The notes: generated by a model not told the origin, from the sequence alone. Numbered from the stretch's first letter, positions 15,133 through 26,017 are shown. The stretch is DNA of 64,000 nt from Xanthomonas hortorum pv. pelargonii (GCF_024499015.1 NZ_CP098604.1:1736001-1800000); one strand, 5' to 3'. A program made the numbers and translations.

Positions 15133-16209
15133 CTAGGCAACCCCTCTTCCGAGTCGGTCCAACTTTGATACAAGATCCTCAGCCCGCAGGTGTGTGTATC
15201 GCCGCAACATTTGCATGGATTTGTGACCACTGATCGCAGCAACCTCCTGGTCTGAAAGGCCTGCTTCAACAAGTCGACTGATTGCCTCATGCCGTAGATC
15301 ATGAAAATGTAGATCCGCCATTCCGGAGTCGCGCTTGAGCTTCATCCAAGCTGGATTGAATTGGTAAGAGCGACGTTTACCGTCTCGCCCAGGCTCGCCA
15401 TAGAACAGCAGATCGGTGTCGATAGGACGTACAGGGTTGGCCAACGCAACTCGCAACACTCGCACAGCCTCCTGGGTCAAGGGGACAGTCCGCGAACTTC
15501 CATTCTTTGTCTGCTGAAGACGGGCCACGCGGCGCACCAAGTCAACCTGGCTGCGGCGCAGGCCCACCAGTTCGGAAGCGCGCATTCCCGTTTCCAAGGC
15601 TAAGCGTACGATCCAACCGAGCATCGGATTTGAGTGGCCATCTACTGCGCGAAGCAGGCGCTGCTCCTCGTGCGGAATCAAGCGGCGATCTCGCCCAGGG
15701 CCAGGTGGCGGGCGCCGAATGCCTAGCACCGGGCTGTGGATGAGCCCTAGGCCCCATTCCTTCAATGCCACCGTAAACATGTGCCCAAGCAACGCGAGTT
15801 CCAAGCGCACCGTGTTGTTACTGCGCGGCCGGCGTTGACCCTGCGCATCCAGGTCTCCGGCCAAGCGTTCGTCGCGGAAGCGAGCAACGATCTCTGCGGT
15901 CACCGCCGCCAATGAATAACGGCCAAGATGTTTGATCAGAACTTCGGCACTGCGCACTTCACTGATCTGCGTGACAGGCCGCTTGCCTGGCGTGACTTCG
16001 GCCAGGTATCGCCGCATCGCAGCTTCAACGGTAGTGCGCTCGGAGCCGGCGCGGCGGATGTACACACCGCGCACCATCTCATCCTCGGTGCGCCTAGCCC
16101 AGTCCTCGGCATCACGCTTGGTGCGGAATGTCTTGATCGCAGGAGGCCATCCAGTCTTACGGATGACGGCCTTCCAAGAACCTGCGGGGGTTTTTACGAG
16201 TGTTGCCAT
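15133..16209 (-). CDS. Tyrosine site-specific integrase
   Basis: A 358-residue phage/island integrase. An N-terminal Arm-DNA-binding segment (WKAVIRKTGWPPAIKTFRTK) and a SAM-like core-binding domain precede the catalytic domain with R210 (GMRASELVGL), H303-x-x-R306 (HFHDLRHEA), H329 (ISGHKSM) and nucleophile Y338 (LRRYTHL). All key residues are present. It lies about 85 bp from the 3' end of tRNA-Ile2, the classic position for an integrase using that tRNA as attachment site. Its TAG stop is formed by the CTAG target of the adjacent IS, and rejoining the flanks shows the insertion did not change the C-terminus. Confidence 0.92.
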   Translation of the reverse strand: MATLVKTPAGSWKAVIRKTGWPPAIKTFRTKRDAEDWARRTEDEMVRGVYIRRAGSERTTVEAAMRRYLAEVTPGKRPVTQISEVRSAEVLIKHLGRYSLAAVTAEIVARFRDERLAGDLDAQGQRRPRSNNTVRLELALLGHMFTVALKEWGLGLIHSPVLGIRRPPPGPGRDRRLIPHEEQRLLRAVDGHSNPMLGWIVRLALETGMRASELVGLRRSQVDLVRRVARLQQTKNGSSRTVPLTQEAVRVLRVALANPVRPIDTDLLFYGEPGRDGKRRSYQFNPAWMKLKRDSGMADLHFHDLRHEAISRLVEAGLSDQEVAAISGHKSMQMLRRYTHLRAEDLVSKLDRLGRGVA

Positions 16210-16294
16210 AGGTCTCTACTTCCCGGACTGTACCGAAAATGTACCTTTGGCCTCTCTCTTAAGATGAGACGCGTCAGCAAATCATTGATTTTAC

Positions 16295-16370
16295 TGGTGG
16301 GCCCACCAGGATTCGAACCTGGAACCAAAGGATTATGAGTCCTCTGCTCTAACCGTTGAGCTATAGGCCC
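16295..16370 (-). tRNA. tRNA-Ile2 (anticodon CAU, lysidine-modified)
   Basis: The reverse strand folds as a 76-nt tRNA: acceptor GGGCCTA / TGGGCCC with A and encoded CCA, D-arm GCTCAACGGTTAGAGC, anticodon stem-loop AGGA-CTCATAA-TCCT, and T-arm CCAG-GTTCGAATC-CTGG. The anticodon CAU, in a loop like that of E. coli ileX, indicates the minor isoleucine tRNA whose C34 is converted to lysidine to read AUA, rather than methionine. The 3' end faces the integrase, so this is the probable attB/attL site of the island to its left. Confidence 0.88.
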
Positions 16371-16650
16371 GGCAGGGTGGGTGGCGAGATGCAGGGCATG
16401 TCGGACCGTCCAGCTGACGCGAAAGTTTACCTGTCCGTGCGCGTCGCTGTCTGCTGCATCAGGTGTCAATGAGGACGAGTGGCCGCATCTACCTGGGTTT
16501 GCGCATGCAGATACAGGAAAGCCCGGCGTGAGCCAGGCTTTAAAGGTGTACGCGCTCAATCTGTCCTGCCGCGGTATTCGAGGGTGAACGATCTAGCGAC
16601 ATACACCTCAGCAATTCCGAATCACTAATCCCCAACCCTCAACCCGGCCA
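16371..16650. other. Intergenic region upstream of tRNA-Ile2
   Basis: About 280 bp containing the promoter side of the tRNA gene and the 3' side of the small gene at 16651. No coding sequence, hairpin terminator or repeat was recognised. Confidence 0.4.
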
Positions 16651-16890
16651 CTACGACATCTCAAACTGCGCATCGATCAACTTCCGCCCCGCGTGAAACC
16701 CTTGCGCAATAGCGTCCTGATACGTCTCCCAACCAGGCCCCTGGTCGTCGATGCGTGGCTGGCGTTGGCCGCCAAGCGCATACACATCGACCTGCAACGT
16801 CCAGTTGGCATCCGGCGCAGCGCGCTCGACGCGTACGCGGATTTCGTGATCGCGGTACGTGGTGGTTTCAAAGCGGCTTTGCCTGCTCAT
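16651..16890 (-). CDS. Conserved small hypothetical protein, 79 residues
   Basis: Starts MSRQSRFETTTYRDHEIRVR at 16890. The pattern of an early Tyr-x-His motif, a Trp-x-Leu-x-V strand (NWTLQVDVYALGGQ) and a C-terminal helix (YQDAIAQGFHAGRKLIDAQF) suggests a small alpha/beta fold. I could not assign a function. Longer in-frame starts exist up to 17127 but would run into the rpoD terminator, so the short form is preferred. Confidence 0.55.
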   Translation of the reverse strand: MSRQSRFETTTYRDHEIRVRVERAAPDANWTLQVDVYALGGQRQPRIDDQGPGWETYQDAIAQGFHAGRKLIDAQFEMS

Positions 16891-17092
16891 AAGGCGGTCT
16901 CGTGTGCGTGCGTCCGTCAACTTAGAAGGCACGGCTAGAACACCACGTGAGCTTTGGAGAAGCGCCGATTTCATGTTGCGGCGCCGTGCGGCTTCGTCGC
17001 CGATGCGTGAATGCCGTAGCGCCGCAATACGCTGCCGTGGCACGCATCCCCCGCACTTATTGCAAGTATCATCCTTCGGCTGCCCCATAACG

Positions 17093-17120
17093 CAACAGCC
17101 CCGCAGTTGCGGGGCTGTTG
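17093..17120 (-). terminator. Transcription terminator downstream of rpoD
   Basis: A perfect 13-base-pair stem, CAACAGCCCCGCA / TGCGGGGCTGTTG, with a two-base loop, 28 bases beyond the rpoD stop. There is no long T-run on the reverse strand, but its strength and position suggest it ends the rpoD transcript. Confidence 0.7.
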
Positions 17121-17148
17121 TGATCACTGCGCTGAAATCGCCCTGATA

Positions 17149-19026
<1,878 letters not shown>

Positions 19027-19131
19027 GGATGCTCGCGCCACCGGCTTTGAGATTGGAAAGAGGACCTAGCATTATACCAGCGTGAAGCCCCGTCTGCCGG
19101 ATTCAAGACGAGACCGCTGGTGTAGCGCTGG

Positions 19132-19572
19132 CTAGGGCCTGAGAAGGAAGGTCACCGGGCCATCGTTGACCAGGTCGACAACCATATGGGCACCGAAACG
19201 CCCGGTTTCCACCCCGCCGCGATGTTTTTCGCGGCAGATCGCCACCAATTGATTGAACGCCCGTTCAGCCTCCAGCGGCGGTGCGGCCGTGCTGAAGCCT
19301 GGGCGGGTGCCGGAGCTGGTGTCGGCAACCAGGGTGAACTGGCTGACCAGCAGCAGCCCGCCCGCGGTCTCGGTGAGTGAGCGGTTCATCTTGCCGGCGT
19401 CGTCGGCAAAGACGCGGTAGCCGAGCAGGCGTTCGGCCAGCCGCCGGATCTGCGCATCGCTGTCGCCGGGTTCGACCCCGACCAGGGCCAACAGTCCAGG
19501 ACCGATCTGACCGACGCGCTCCGCTTCGACAGTGACGCAGGCCTGGGTGACGCGTTGGATCAGTGCAAGCAT
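19132..19572 (-). CDS. dtd: D-aminoacyl-tRNA deacylase
   Basis: 146 residues starting [20 protein letters not shown], the conserved DTD N-terminus; the longer frame to 19632 is not conserved. The two active-site motifs are present: [20 protein letters not shown] and, near the C-terminus, [11 protein letters not shown] (the Gly-cisPro motif). It removes D-amino acids mischarged on tRNA and acts as a proofreading enzyme in the cytoplasm. It lies head to head with the acyltransferase gene at 19673, about 100 bp apart. Confidence 0.96.
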   Translation of the reverse strand: MLALIQRVTQACVTVEAERVGQIGPGLLALVGVEPGDSDAQIRRLAERLLGYRVFADDAGKMNRSLTETAGGLLLVSQFTLVADTSSGTRPGFSTAAPPLEAERAFNQLVAICREKHRGGVETGRFGAHMVVDLVNDGPVTFLLRP

Positions 19573-19672
19573 GGGCATTGTGGTTGAGCAAACTGTGTCG
19601 CGCAGCATGCCCAGCACTGCCCGTACTGTCACGCGCGGGCCTTGGGCGGCCGCGCTGTTTAGAATTACGCGG

Positions 19673-20587
19673 ATGAAACCTGATGCTCGCGCTCGCCTGC
19701 TCTACGCCACTGCCGCCACCGTGGGCCGCTTGCCGTGGCCGCTGCTCAAACGTGTGGCCGACGCGCTGGCCTGGAGCTGGCGCAAGCTCGATGCGCGCGA
19801 GAGCCGCGTGGCACGTCGCAACCTGGAGTTGGCGTACCCGGAACTGGATGCCGGCCAGCGCGCGCAGCTGCATGCGCAGGTGCTGCGTTCGACCGCGCGG
19901 CAGACACTGGAAGTGCTGCGTACCTGGACCCGCCCGCCGGCCGAAAACCTGGCACGCCTGCAACGCAATGGCCAGGAGCTCTACGACGCAGCACTGGCCT
20001 CCGGGCGCGGGGTGATCGTCGCCGCACCGCACTTCGGCAACTGGGAATTGCTCAATCAGTGGCTGTCCGAACGCGGGCCGATCGCGATCGTGTACCGCCC
20101 GCCGGAGTCGGACACGGTGGACGGCTTCCTGCAACTGGCCCGTGGCGGCGACAACGTGCGTCAGGTGCGTGCCGAAGGTCCGGCGGTGCGGCAGTTGTTC
20201 AAGGTGCTCAAGGACGGCGGCGCGGTCGGCATCCTGCCCGACCAGCAACCGAAGATGGGTGATGGCGTCTTTGCGCCGTTCTTCGGCATTCCGGCCTTGA
20301 CCATGACCCTGGTCAATCGGCTTGCCGAACGTACCGGCGCGATCGTGCTGTACGGCTGGTGCGAACGCGCCGGTGGCGATCTGCAGTTCGCGCTGCATGT
20401 GCAGCCGTCGGACCCGGCGGTGGCCGATGCAGACCCGGTGCGCGCGGCCAGCGCGCTCAATGCGGGCATCGAACAGATCGCCCGGCGCGACCCGGCGCAA
20501 TACCAGTGGACCTACAAGCGCTACACGCTGCGCCCGCCAGGCAGCGGCGAGGCCAATCCGTATGCGACGGAGCGGCATCCGCACTAG
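19673..20587 (+). CDS. Lipid A biosynthesis lauroyl/myristoyl acyltransferase (LpxL/HtrB family)
   Basis: 304 residues. The LPLAT catalytic motif is [10 protein letters not shown] (His about 120, Glu about 125), followed by the acyl-chain and [20 protein letters not shown] blocks typical of LpxL/LpxM. The ATG at 19673 ([20 protein letters not shown]) gives the standard N-terminal amphipathic membrane anchor. It transfers a secondary acyl chain to Kdo2-lipid IVA on the inner face of the inner membrane. Which of the Xanthomonas LpxL-type enzymes this is cannot be decided from sequence alone. Confidence 0.9.
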   Translation: MKPDARARLLYATAATVGRLPWPLLKRVADALAWSWRKLDARESRVARRNLELAYPELDAGQRAQLHAQVLRSTARQTLEVLRTWTRPPAENLARLQRNGQELYDAALASGRGVIVAAPHFGNWELLNQWLSERGPIAIVYRPPESDTVDGFLQLARGGDNVRQVRAEGPAVRQLFKVLKDGGAVGILPDQQPKMGDGVFAPFFGIPALTMTLVNRLAERTGAIVLYGWCERAGGDLQFALHVQPSDPAVADADPVRAASALNAGIEQIARRDPAQYQWTYKRYTLRPPGSGEANPYATERHPH

Positions 20588-20828
20588 ATTAGCCAGCACA
20601 CCGACGGCACGGCTACGTTTTGCTAGCCGCTCCTGGCTGCAGATCCTGTGCAACAGATCCCGTGCAACGCTGCGTTGACACGCAGCGCATTCCGATCTTC
20701 TCCATCGCAGACAGCCACTGGGTGAGGCCGCGTCGCAGTGGCTCGCTACATCGCCCGACCGCTCAGCCCGGCTCAAACAAGGGTGCGAACAGAGCGCGGC
20801 ACGCCGTGTCGGCGCCAGGCAGCACTAT

Positions 20829-21350
20829 TCAATCGTCGTGTGGATCGGCCGGTGTGGCCAGAATGCGCTGATAGAACGCCAGATCCAGCCAACGCCCGAA
20901 CTTGAAACCGGCCTCGCGCACCGTGCCGGCGTGGGTGAAGCCGAATTGTTCGTGCAAGGCAATGCTGGCCTGATTGCTGGCATCGATGCCGCCGACCAGT
21001 ACATGCACGCCGCGCTCCTGCGCCGCGGCGATCAAGGCCTGCAGCAGCGTGCGCCCCAGCCCTTTGCCGCGATGGTCGCGGTGCACGTAGATCGAATGCT
21101 CCACGCTGTACTTGAACGCCGGCCAGGCGCGGAACGTGCCGTAGCTGGCAAAGCCCATCAACGTGCCGTCGGCGTCTTCCACACCGATCACCGGAAAGCC
21201 GCCCGCCCGCTTGGTCGCAAACCAGCCGACCATGCTCTCCGGCGGCCGCGGCTTGTAGTCGTACAGCGCCGTCGAGTTGGCGATGGCATCGTTGAAGATG
21301 TCCAGGATGGCGCTGGCGTGGCGGGCTTCGCTGCAGTCGATAAGAGACAT
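20829..21350 (-). CDS. GNAT acetyltransferase, phosphinothricin/L-amino acid N-acetyltransferase type
   Basis: 173 residues. SALYDYKPRPPE-like N-terminal motifs of the Pat/MnaT subfamily (STALYDYKPRPPESMVGWF) are followed by the acetyl-CoA-binding loop YVHRDHRGKGLGRTLLQAL and the C-terminal IDASNQASIALHEQFGF and HAGTVREAGFKFGRWLDL. Members acetylate phosphinothricin, methionine sulfoximine or ordinary amino acids; the natural substrate here is unknown. It stands alone on the reverse strand between the acyltransferase and ribA. Confidence 0.9.
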   Translation of the reverse strand: MSLIDCSEARHASAILDIFNDAIANSTALYDYKPRPPESMVGWFATKRAGGFPVIGVEDADGTLMGFASYGTFRAWPAFKYSVEHSIYVHRDHRGKGLGRTLLQALIAAAQERGVHVLVGGIDASNQASIALHEQFGFTHAGTVREAGFKFGRWLDLAFYQRILATPADPHDD

Positions 21351-21595
21351 GGGGTCCTAGGCGGGCAGAGGGTCTTGGGATTAAAAAGCATTGCCGGGCG
21401 ATGAACAACGCGACCGGCATGCAACCAATCGGCGCCTGCTGCGCCACCCAGTCTGCAGCCGCTGGATGCACCGTTCCACCGCGCCGTGGCGACCGGGCGT
21501 TGCGAACCACGCGACAATGGCGTCACGCGACCACCCAGTGGCTGCGGCGGCGGCCGCCTTGAAGCGGCCGTGGCAATCCCCATCTGGAGTCGTGC

Positions 21596-22729
21596 ATGAG
21601 CAGCCCCGTCCCCTCCCCCAGCGCACACGCCTTCGGTGATCCGGCGGCGATCCGCTGTGAGCGCGCCGCCTCCGAACTGCGGTCCGGCCGCCCGGTGCTG
21701 CTCACCGCGGCGAGCGGGCAGTCGCGCGCGGTGTTGGCGTTGGACAGCAGCACCGCGCAGTCGTATGCGGCCTTCGCGCGTGCGGCGCAGGGGCGTCACT
21801 ATCTGTTCGTCACCCCGACCCGCGCCCAGGTACTGGGCTTGAGCGCGCAGCAGGGCGCGCGCGTGGCGCTGATCGAACACAGCTATGACCAGCTTGCCGC
21901 GCTGGCCTACCTGCGCGATACCCCGGTGCCGACGCAGTGGACACCCGGCGATGCACTGGACGCAGGCTCAGTGGAGATCGCGCGTCTGGGACTATTGCTG
22001 CCGGCGATGCTGGCGGTAGACCTGCGCGACGCAAACGACCAGGCCGCCTTCGCCGGCTGCCAGTCGCTGGCGCTGGACGATCTGGCCACCGGCTGCGCCA
22101 AATCCGCCGCCGCCGGCTACGAGCTGGTCACGCGTACGCCGGTGCCGTTGCGCGGCCTGGGCATGAGCGAATTCGTGGTGTTTCGAGGCGGGGTGGCGCA
22201 GCGCGACCAGGTGGCGATCGTGGTCGGCCAGCCCGACCTCTCGGCTGCGGTGCCGGTGCGCGTGCATTCCTCGTGCCTGACCGGCGATCTGTTCGGCTCG
22301 CTCAAATGCGATTGCGGTGATCAGCTGCGGCACGGCCTGGCCAAGCTGAAAGACCTCGGCGGCGGCGTGCTGCTGTATCTGGACCAGGAAGGCCGCGGCA
22401 CCGGCATCGCTGCCAAGATGCGCGCTTACGGCTATCAGCATGCAGGGCTGGACACCATCGATGCCGATGCGCAGCTGGGCTTCGGCCCGGACGAGCGTCG
22501 CTACGGCAGCGCGGTGGCAATGCTGCGCGGCCTGGGCATCGGCCGGATCCGGCTGTTGACCAACAACCCCGCCAAGGCCGAACGCCTGCGCGCGGCCGGC
22601 ATCAGCGTCGAAGACCGCATCCCGGTCACCGGCGACATCACCCCCGAAAACGAGCAATACCTGCGCACCAAGGCCGCCCGTGCCGGCCACGCGCTGGATG
22701 TGGATGCGCTGATTCTGGCCGCGCAGTAA
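21596..22729 (+). CDS. ribA: GTP cyclohydrolase II (riboflavin biosynthesis) with N-terminal extension
   Basis: 377 residues. The C-terminal half is a complete GTP cyclohydrolase II: zinc cysteines in SSCLTGDLFGSLKCDCGDQL, the catalytic DQEGRGTGIAAKMRAYG and TNNPAKAERLRAAGI. It converts GTP to the first pyrimidine intermediate of riboflavin. The N-terminal 180 residues resemble a RibB-like fold in position, but I do not see the acidic DHBP-synthase active site, so that activity is doubtful. It stands alone, without other rib genes and without a recognisable FMN riboswitch, so it may be an additional copy to a rib operon elsewhere. Confidence 0.9.
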   Translation: MSSPVPSPSAHAFGDPAAIRCERAASELRSGRPVLLTAASGQSRAVLALDSSTAQSYAAFARAAQGRHYLFVTPTRAQVLGLSAQQGARVALIEHSYDQLAALAYLRDTPVPTQWTPGDALDAGSVEIARLGLLLPAMLAVDLRDANDQAAFAGCQSLALDDLATGCAKSAAAGYELVTRTPVPLRGLGMSEFVVFRGGVAQRDQVAIVVGQPDLSAAVPVRVHSSCLTGDLFGSLKCDCGDQLRHGLAKLKDLGGGVLLYLDQEGRGTGIAAKMRAYGYQHAGLDTIDADAQLGFGPDERRYGSAVAMLRGLGIGRIRLLTNNPAKAERLRAAGISVEDRIPVTGDITPENEQYLRTKAARAGHALDVDALILAAQ

Positions 22730-22745
22730 GCGCGGCCTGCGCCGG

Positions 22746-23345
22746 ATGCGCCCGCCCTCGGCGCCCGGCTATGCTTGCGCACCGCTTCTGCAGGCCAGCC
22801 TAGTGCACGACGCTCCACCTCCGCACCCCGATGTCATCGTCCCAGCCGCTCCGGCAGAGAGTCCGGCCGTGGACCACGCGCAGTGGCAGGCGCTACCGCA
22901 GCGTGGCGCCTATGTGGCCGGGGTGAACGGCGCACTGGGCGGCGGATTCGCCGGGCTGATTGCCGCTGGCGTGATGGCCACCGCGCTGCACGCCTGGGGT
23001 TACTGGCCGGTGGTGCTGGGTGTGACGTTGGTGGCCGCTGCACTGGGTGCCTGGTTTGCGGTCAAACGCCATCGCCTCACCCATTGGAAGCTCGACCAGC
23101 ATGGCCTGGCGCTGCAACGCGGCCACCTGTGGCAGAGCGACACACGGATTCCGATCTCGCGCGTGCAGCATGTGGATCTGCGCCGCGGCCCGATCGAGCG
23201 CGCCACGCGCCTGACCACACTGGTGGTGCACACCGCCGGCAGCCGGCTCAATGCTGTGGCGCTGTCCGGCCTGGATCAGGACGATGCCGAGCGGTTGCGC
23301 GACCGCCTCGCGCGCCAGCTCGATCACGACGACGACGCGCTGTGA
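22746..23345 (+). CDS. PH-domain membrane protein (YdbS-like, bPH_2)
   Basis: About 180-199 residues, depending on start (ATG 22746 or GTG 22803; the latter gives VHDAPPPHPDVIVPAA). Two membrane segments (FAGLIAAGVMATALHAW and WPVVLGVTLVAAALGAWFAV) precede a bacterial PH domain (DQHGLALQRGHLWQSDTRIP, RVQHVDLRRGPIERATRLTT). Its TGA overlaps the GTG of the next gene by four bases. YdbS/YdbT pairs are common in bacteria, form membrane-associated complexes, and their function is poorly known. Confidence 0.8.
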   Translation: MRPPSAPGYACAPLLQASLVHDAPPPHPDVIVPAAPAESPAVDHAQWQALPQRGAYVAGVNGALGGGFAGLIAAGVMATALHAWGYWPVVLGVTLVAAALGAWFAVKRHRLTHWKLDQHGLALQRGHLWQSDTRIPISRVQHVDLRRGPIERATRLTTLVVHTAGSRLNAVALSGLDQDDAERLRDRLARQLDHDDDAL

Positions 23346-24847
23346 GCGCGATCGAACATCCCGGCGACGCCGAACAACGCCTGCACCCGCTGTCGTGGAT
23401 GTTCGTGCTGCTGCAGCAGATCCGCCAGTTCCTGATTCCGCTGGCCGCGCTCGTGTTGTTCGGCAGCCGCGACGGCAGCCGCGATTTTGCCGACCACATC
23501 GCCACCGGCGTGGTGATCGCGGTGCTGGTGGCGATTTCGGTGCTGCGCTACTTCACCTACCGCTACCGCATCGGCACCGACGGCGTGGCCATTCGCAGCG
23601 GCCTGCTGGAACGCAGCCGGCGCGACATCCCGTTCGCGCGTATCCACAACGTGGTGGTGCATCAATCGCTGCTGCACCGGCTGGCCGGCGTGGCCGAAGT
23701 GCGGCTGGAATCGGCCGGTGGCCACAAACCCGAAGCGGAAATGCGCGTGCTGCGGCTGGATCAGGCACTGGCGCTGGAAGACCTGATCCGTCGCCGCGCG
23801 CAGCACACCGATGCCGCCGCGCCGCAGGTCGACAACAACAGCAACACGCTACTGCGCCTGCCGATGGGCGAGGTGATCCGGCTGGGGCTGATTTCCAATC
23901 GCGGCATGGTGGTGGTGGCAGCCAGTTTCGGTGTGATCTACCAGATGATTCCGCGCCGCACGGTGTCCAACTTCGTCGAACACAATGGCGAGCTGGCGTA
24001 TCGCTATGTCAGCCAGATCCATCCGGGCACGGCACTCACCGCCGCGTTGGTGCTGATCGGCTTTTTAGCGGTCTTACTCGCAATGCGCGCGCTCTCTGTG
24101 GCCTTGGCGGTGGCGCAATACCATGGCTTTCATCTCAGTGAATCCGAGCGCCGTCTCACCGTGGAGCGCGGCCTGCTGACGCGCGTCCGCAGCAGCGTGG
24201 CGTTGCGGCGGATCCAGTCGTGGACGCTGTACGAAAGCCGCCTGCATCGCCTGTTCGGCCGGCGCCAGTTGCGCGTGGACACTGCCGTGGCAGGCACTGG
24301 CGATAACGAAGGCAGCGCGTTGAAGGAACTCGCGCCGATCGCCGACCCGCAGCGCTGCGATGCCTTGTTGCAGCGCCTGCTGCCCGGTGCTGCCTGGCCG
24401 CCTGCGCAGTGGCAATCGATCGCCACGCATTGCTGGTGGCGGCTGAGCCTGCCCACGTTGCTGTTGCTGCTGCCGCTGATGGCCGGCCTGGCCTGGCAAT
24501 TCGGCAGTCAGGCGGCGTGGGTGTTGCTGTGGTTGCCGTGGAGTGCGTTCAAGGCGCATCGCCAGGTGCAGCGCATGGGCTATGCGCTGGATGCGCGGTA
24601 TGTAGCCGTGCGCGGTGGCTGGTGGAAGCGTTGGTGGCGGCTGGCCGAACTGGACAAGCTGCAGGCGCTGCAACTGCAACGCTCGCCGCTGGATCGGTTG
24701 TCCGGCACCGCCACGCTCTGGCTGGACACCGCCGGCGCCAGCGCAACCGGCCCGGCGTTACGCCTGCGCTTTGTGCCGTTGGCACAGGCGCAGCAGCTGC
24801 AGGCACAACTCGGTGCGGCGTTGACGCGGCGCAAGCTGCGCTGGTGA
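23342..24847 (+). CDS. PH-domain membrane protein (YdbT-like), three bPH_2 repeats
   Basis: 501 residues from a GTG at 23342, overlapping the previous stop; longer readings upstream lie antiphase to the preceding gene. Several membrane segments (IRQFLIPLAALVLFG, GVVIAVLVAISVLRYF, ALTAALVLIGFLAVLLAMRA, LPTLLLLLPLMAGLAW) alternate with three PH-like repeats, each with a basic GLL..R..V...RI... core (SGLLERSRRDIPFARIHNVV; RGLLTRVRSSVALRRIQSWT; RYVAVRGGWWKRWWRLAELD). It is coupled to the YdbS-like partner. Its stop codon is the first repeat unit of a heptamer tandem array. Confidence 0.85.
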   Translation: MSAIEHPGDAEQRLHPLSWMFVLLQQIRQFLIPLAALVLFGSRDGSRDFADHIATGVVIAVLVAISVLRYFTYRYRIGTDGVAIRSGLLERSRRDIPFARIHNVVVHQSLLHRLAGVAEVRLESAGGHKPEAEMRVLRLDQALALEDLIRRRAQHTDAAAPQVDNNSNTLLRLPMGEVIRLGLISNRGMVVVAASFGVIYQMIPRRTVSNFVEHNGELAYRYVSQIHPGTALTAALVLIGFLAVLLAMRALSVALAVAQYHGFHLSESERRLTVERGLLTRVRSSVALRRIQSWTLYESRLHRLFGRRQLRVDTAVAGTGDNEGSALKELAPIADPQRCDALLQRLLPGAAWPPAQWQSIATHCWWRLSLPTLLLLLPLMAGLAWQFGSQAAWVLLWLPWSAFKAHRQVQRMGYALDARYVAVRGGWWKRWWRLAELDKLQALQLQRSPLDRLSGTATLWLDTAGASATGPALRLRFVPLAQAQQLQAQLGAALTRRKLRW

Positions 24848-24914
24848 TTGGTGATTGGTGATTGGTGATTGGTGATTGGTGATTGGTGATTGGTGATTGG
24901 TGATTGGTGATTGG
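24845..24914. repeat. Heptamer tandem repeat (TGATTGG) x10
   Basis: Ten exact head-to-tail copies of TGATTGG, starting at the TGA stop codon of the YdbT-like gene. The array ends in GATCAGCGATCGCTGATC, itself a palindrome (about 24913-24930). It lies between two convergent genes, so copy-number change would not alter a protein, but slippage makes it a likely variable-number locus. Confidence 0.97.
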
Positions 24915-24958
24915 ATCAGCGATCGCTGATCGGCATTGGCATCGCGCACCACCAGCAA

Positions 24959-26014
24959 TCAACGTTGCGCCGGCCCCCAGTACCCGAGTTCGCGCCGAAT
25001 CTGCAGCCCGCGCCATAGCGCACCCAACGGCTTGCGTCGCACCGGGCCGAGCTTGCCGGCGATGAAGTCCTCGGTCGCGGCAATCACCCGCGCCGACGAT
25101 TGCCCATCGCGATATGGATGGATCGCGTCGGCATAACTGGCCAGCGCGCTACGCAGCGCCGCATCCGGCGCCAGTGCGCGCGCCAGTTGCTGCGGCAACT
25201 GCTCTGCTTGCTGAAAGTCGAGCATATGCGGCTGCGGCACGCGGTTGCGAAAAGTCACCACCGGTTTGTGCTGCACCACGAATTCGGACACGATCGATGA
25301 GGTGTCCGACACCAGCACATCGGCCGCACGCTGCGCGGCCGCGACCTCTTCGGGTTCGACGAAGCGGGCATTCGGCCCGGCCAGCGCGCGATAGCGATCG
25401 AACAGTTCTGGCGCGCACTTGGGATGCAAGGTCAGCAGCCAGTAGTGCGTACCGCGCGATATATCGGCGGCGATCTCAGCATAGAGCGCAGGCGCAGCGC
25501 TCAAGCGCTCGGTAAACGTGGAGCCGAACAGGATCACAGGCCGCCCGTTGGCTGGCGCGCGCAACGCGGCGCTGCGTCCGCCATCGTCGCGGAACACCGG
25601 GTCGAGCTTCGGCCAGCCGGTTTCGACCACTGCAAAATGCCCTTCGCGCGTGGCCAATGCACGAAACGGCGCCGTGGTGGCCGGACCTTGCGTGCAGTAC
25701 AGATCGAACAGACCGCGCACGCGGAAATGGCCGCGATTGTCTTCGCGCTTTTGCACGTTGAAACCATGGAAGAGCTGCACCTTGGCGCCGGAGATAAACG
25801 GCGGCACCCAGTTGGCTGCGCTGAACACCGCACGCGGACCCAGCGCCAGCGCCTCGCGCAGGCCGACCTCGCGCACACCCGGCAAGGCCAGCCCACGCGC
25901 ACCGCCCTCGAACCAGGCCGACACGGAGTGGCCGCGGGTCTGTAATGCCTGCGCCAATGGCGCCAGAATAGGCAACGCGTAACGCTCCGTTGCGAACAGC
26001 AGGTACTCGGCCAT
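24959..26014 (-). CDS. CDP-glycerol glycerophosphotransferase family protein
   Basis: 351 residues. The GT-B-like fold is seen from an N-terminal MAEYLLFATERYALPILAPL and the C-terminal donor-binding region typical of TagB/TagF-type enzymes (WLLTLHPKCAPELFDRYRAL; VLVSDTSSIVSEFVVQHKPV; TFRNRVPQPHMLDF). Such enzymes transfer glycerol- or ribitol-phosphate onto surface polymers. Here it faces away from a GT2 and a WaaL-like ligase, so a role in phosphate decoration of lipopolysaccharide is plausible but inferred. The divergent GT2 start is only three bases away. Confidence 0.82.
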   Translation of the reverse strand: MAEYLLFATERYALPILAPLAQALQTRGHSVSAWFEGGARGLALPGVREVGLREALALGPRAVFSAANWVPPFISGAKVQLFHGFNVQKREDNRGHFRVRGLFDLYCTQGPATTAPFRALATREGHFAVVETGWPKLDPVFRDDGGRSAALRAPANGRPVILFGSTFTERLSAAPALYAEIAADISRGTHYWLLTLHPKCAPELFDRYRALAGPNARFVEPEEVAAAQRAADVLVSDTSSIVSEFVVQHKPVVTFRNRVPQPHMLDFQQAEQLPQQLARALAPDAALRSALASYADAIHPYRDGQSSARVIAATEDFIAGKLGPVRRKPLGALWRGLQIRRELGYWGPAQR

Positions 26015-26017
26015 CAC

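Noticed and set aside
21500..21595. FMN riboswitch before ribA
   Set aside because: The leader is short and lacks the conserved RFN-element blocks.
22775..23341. An upstream extension of the YdbT-like frame over the YdbS-like gene
   Set aside because: It is antiphase to a gene with clear membrane and PH motifs; the GTG at 23342 gives a four-base overlap and a normal N-terminus.
24845..24914. CRISPR array
   Set aside because: Seven-base units without spacers are a simple tandem repeat; no cas genes in the window.
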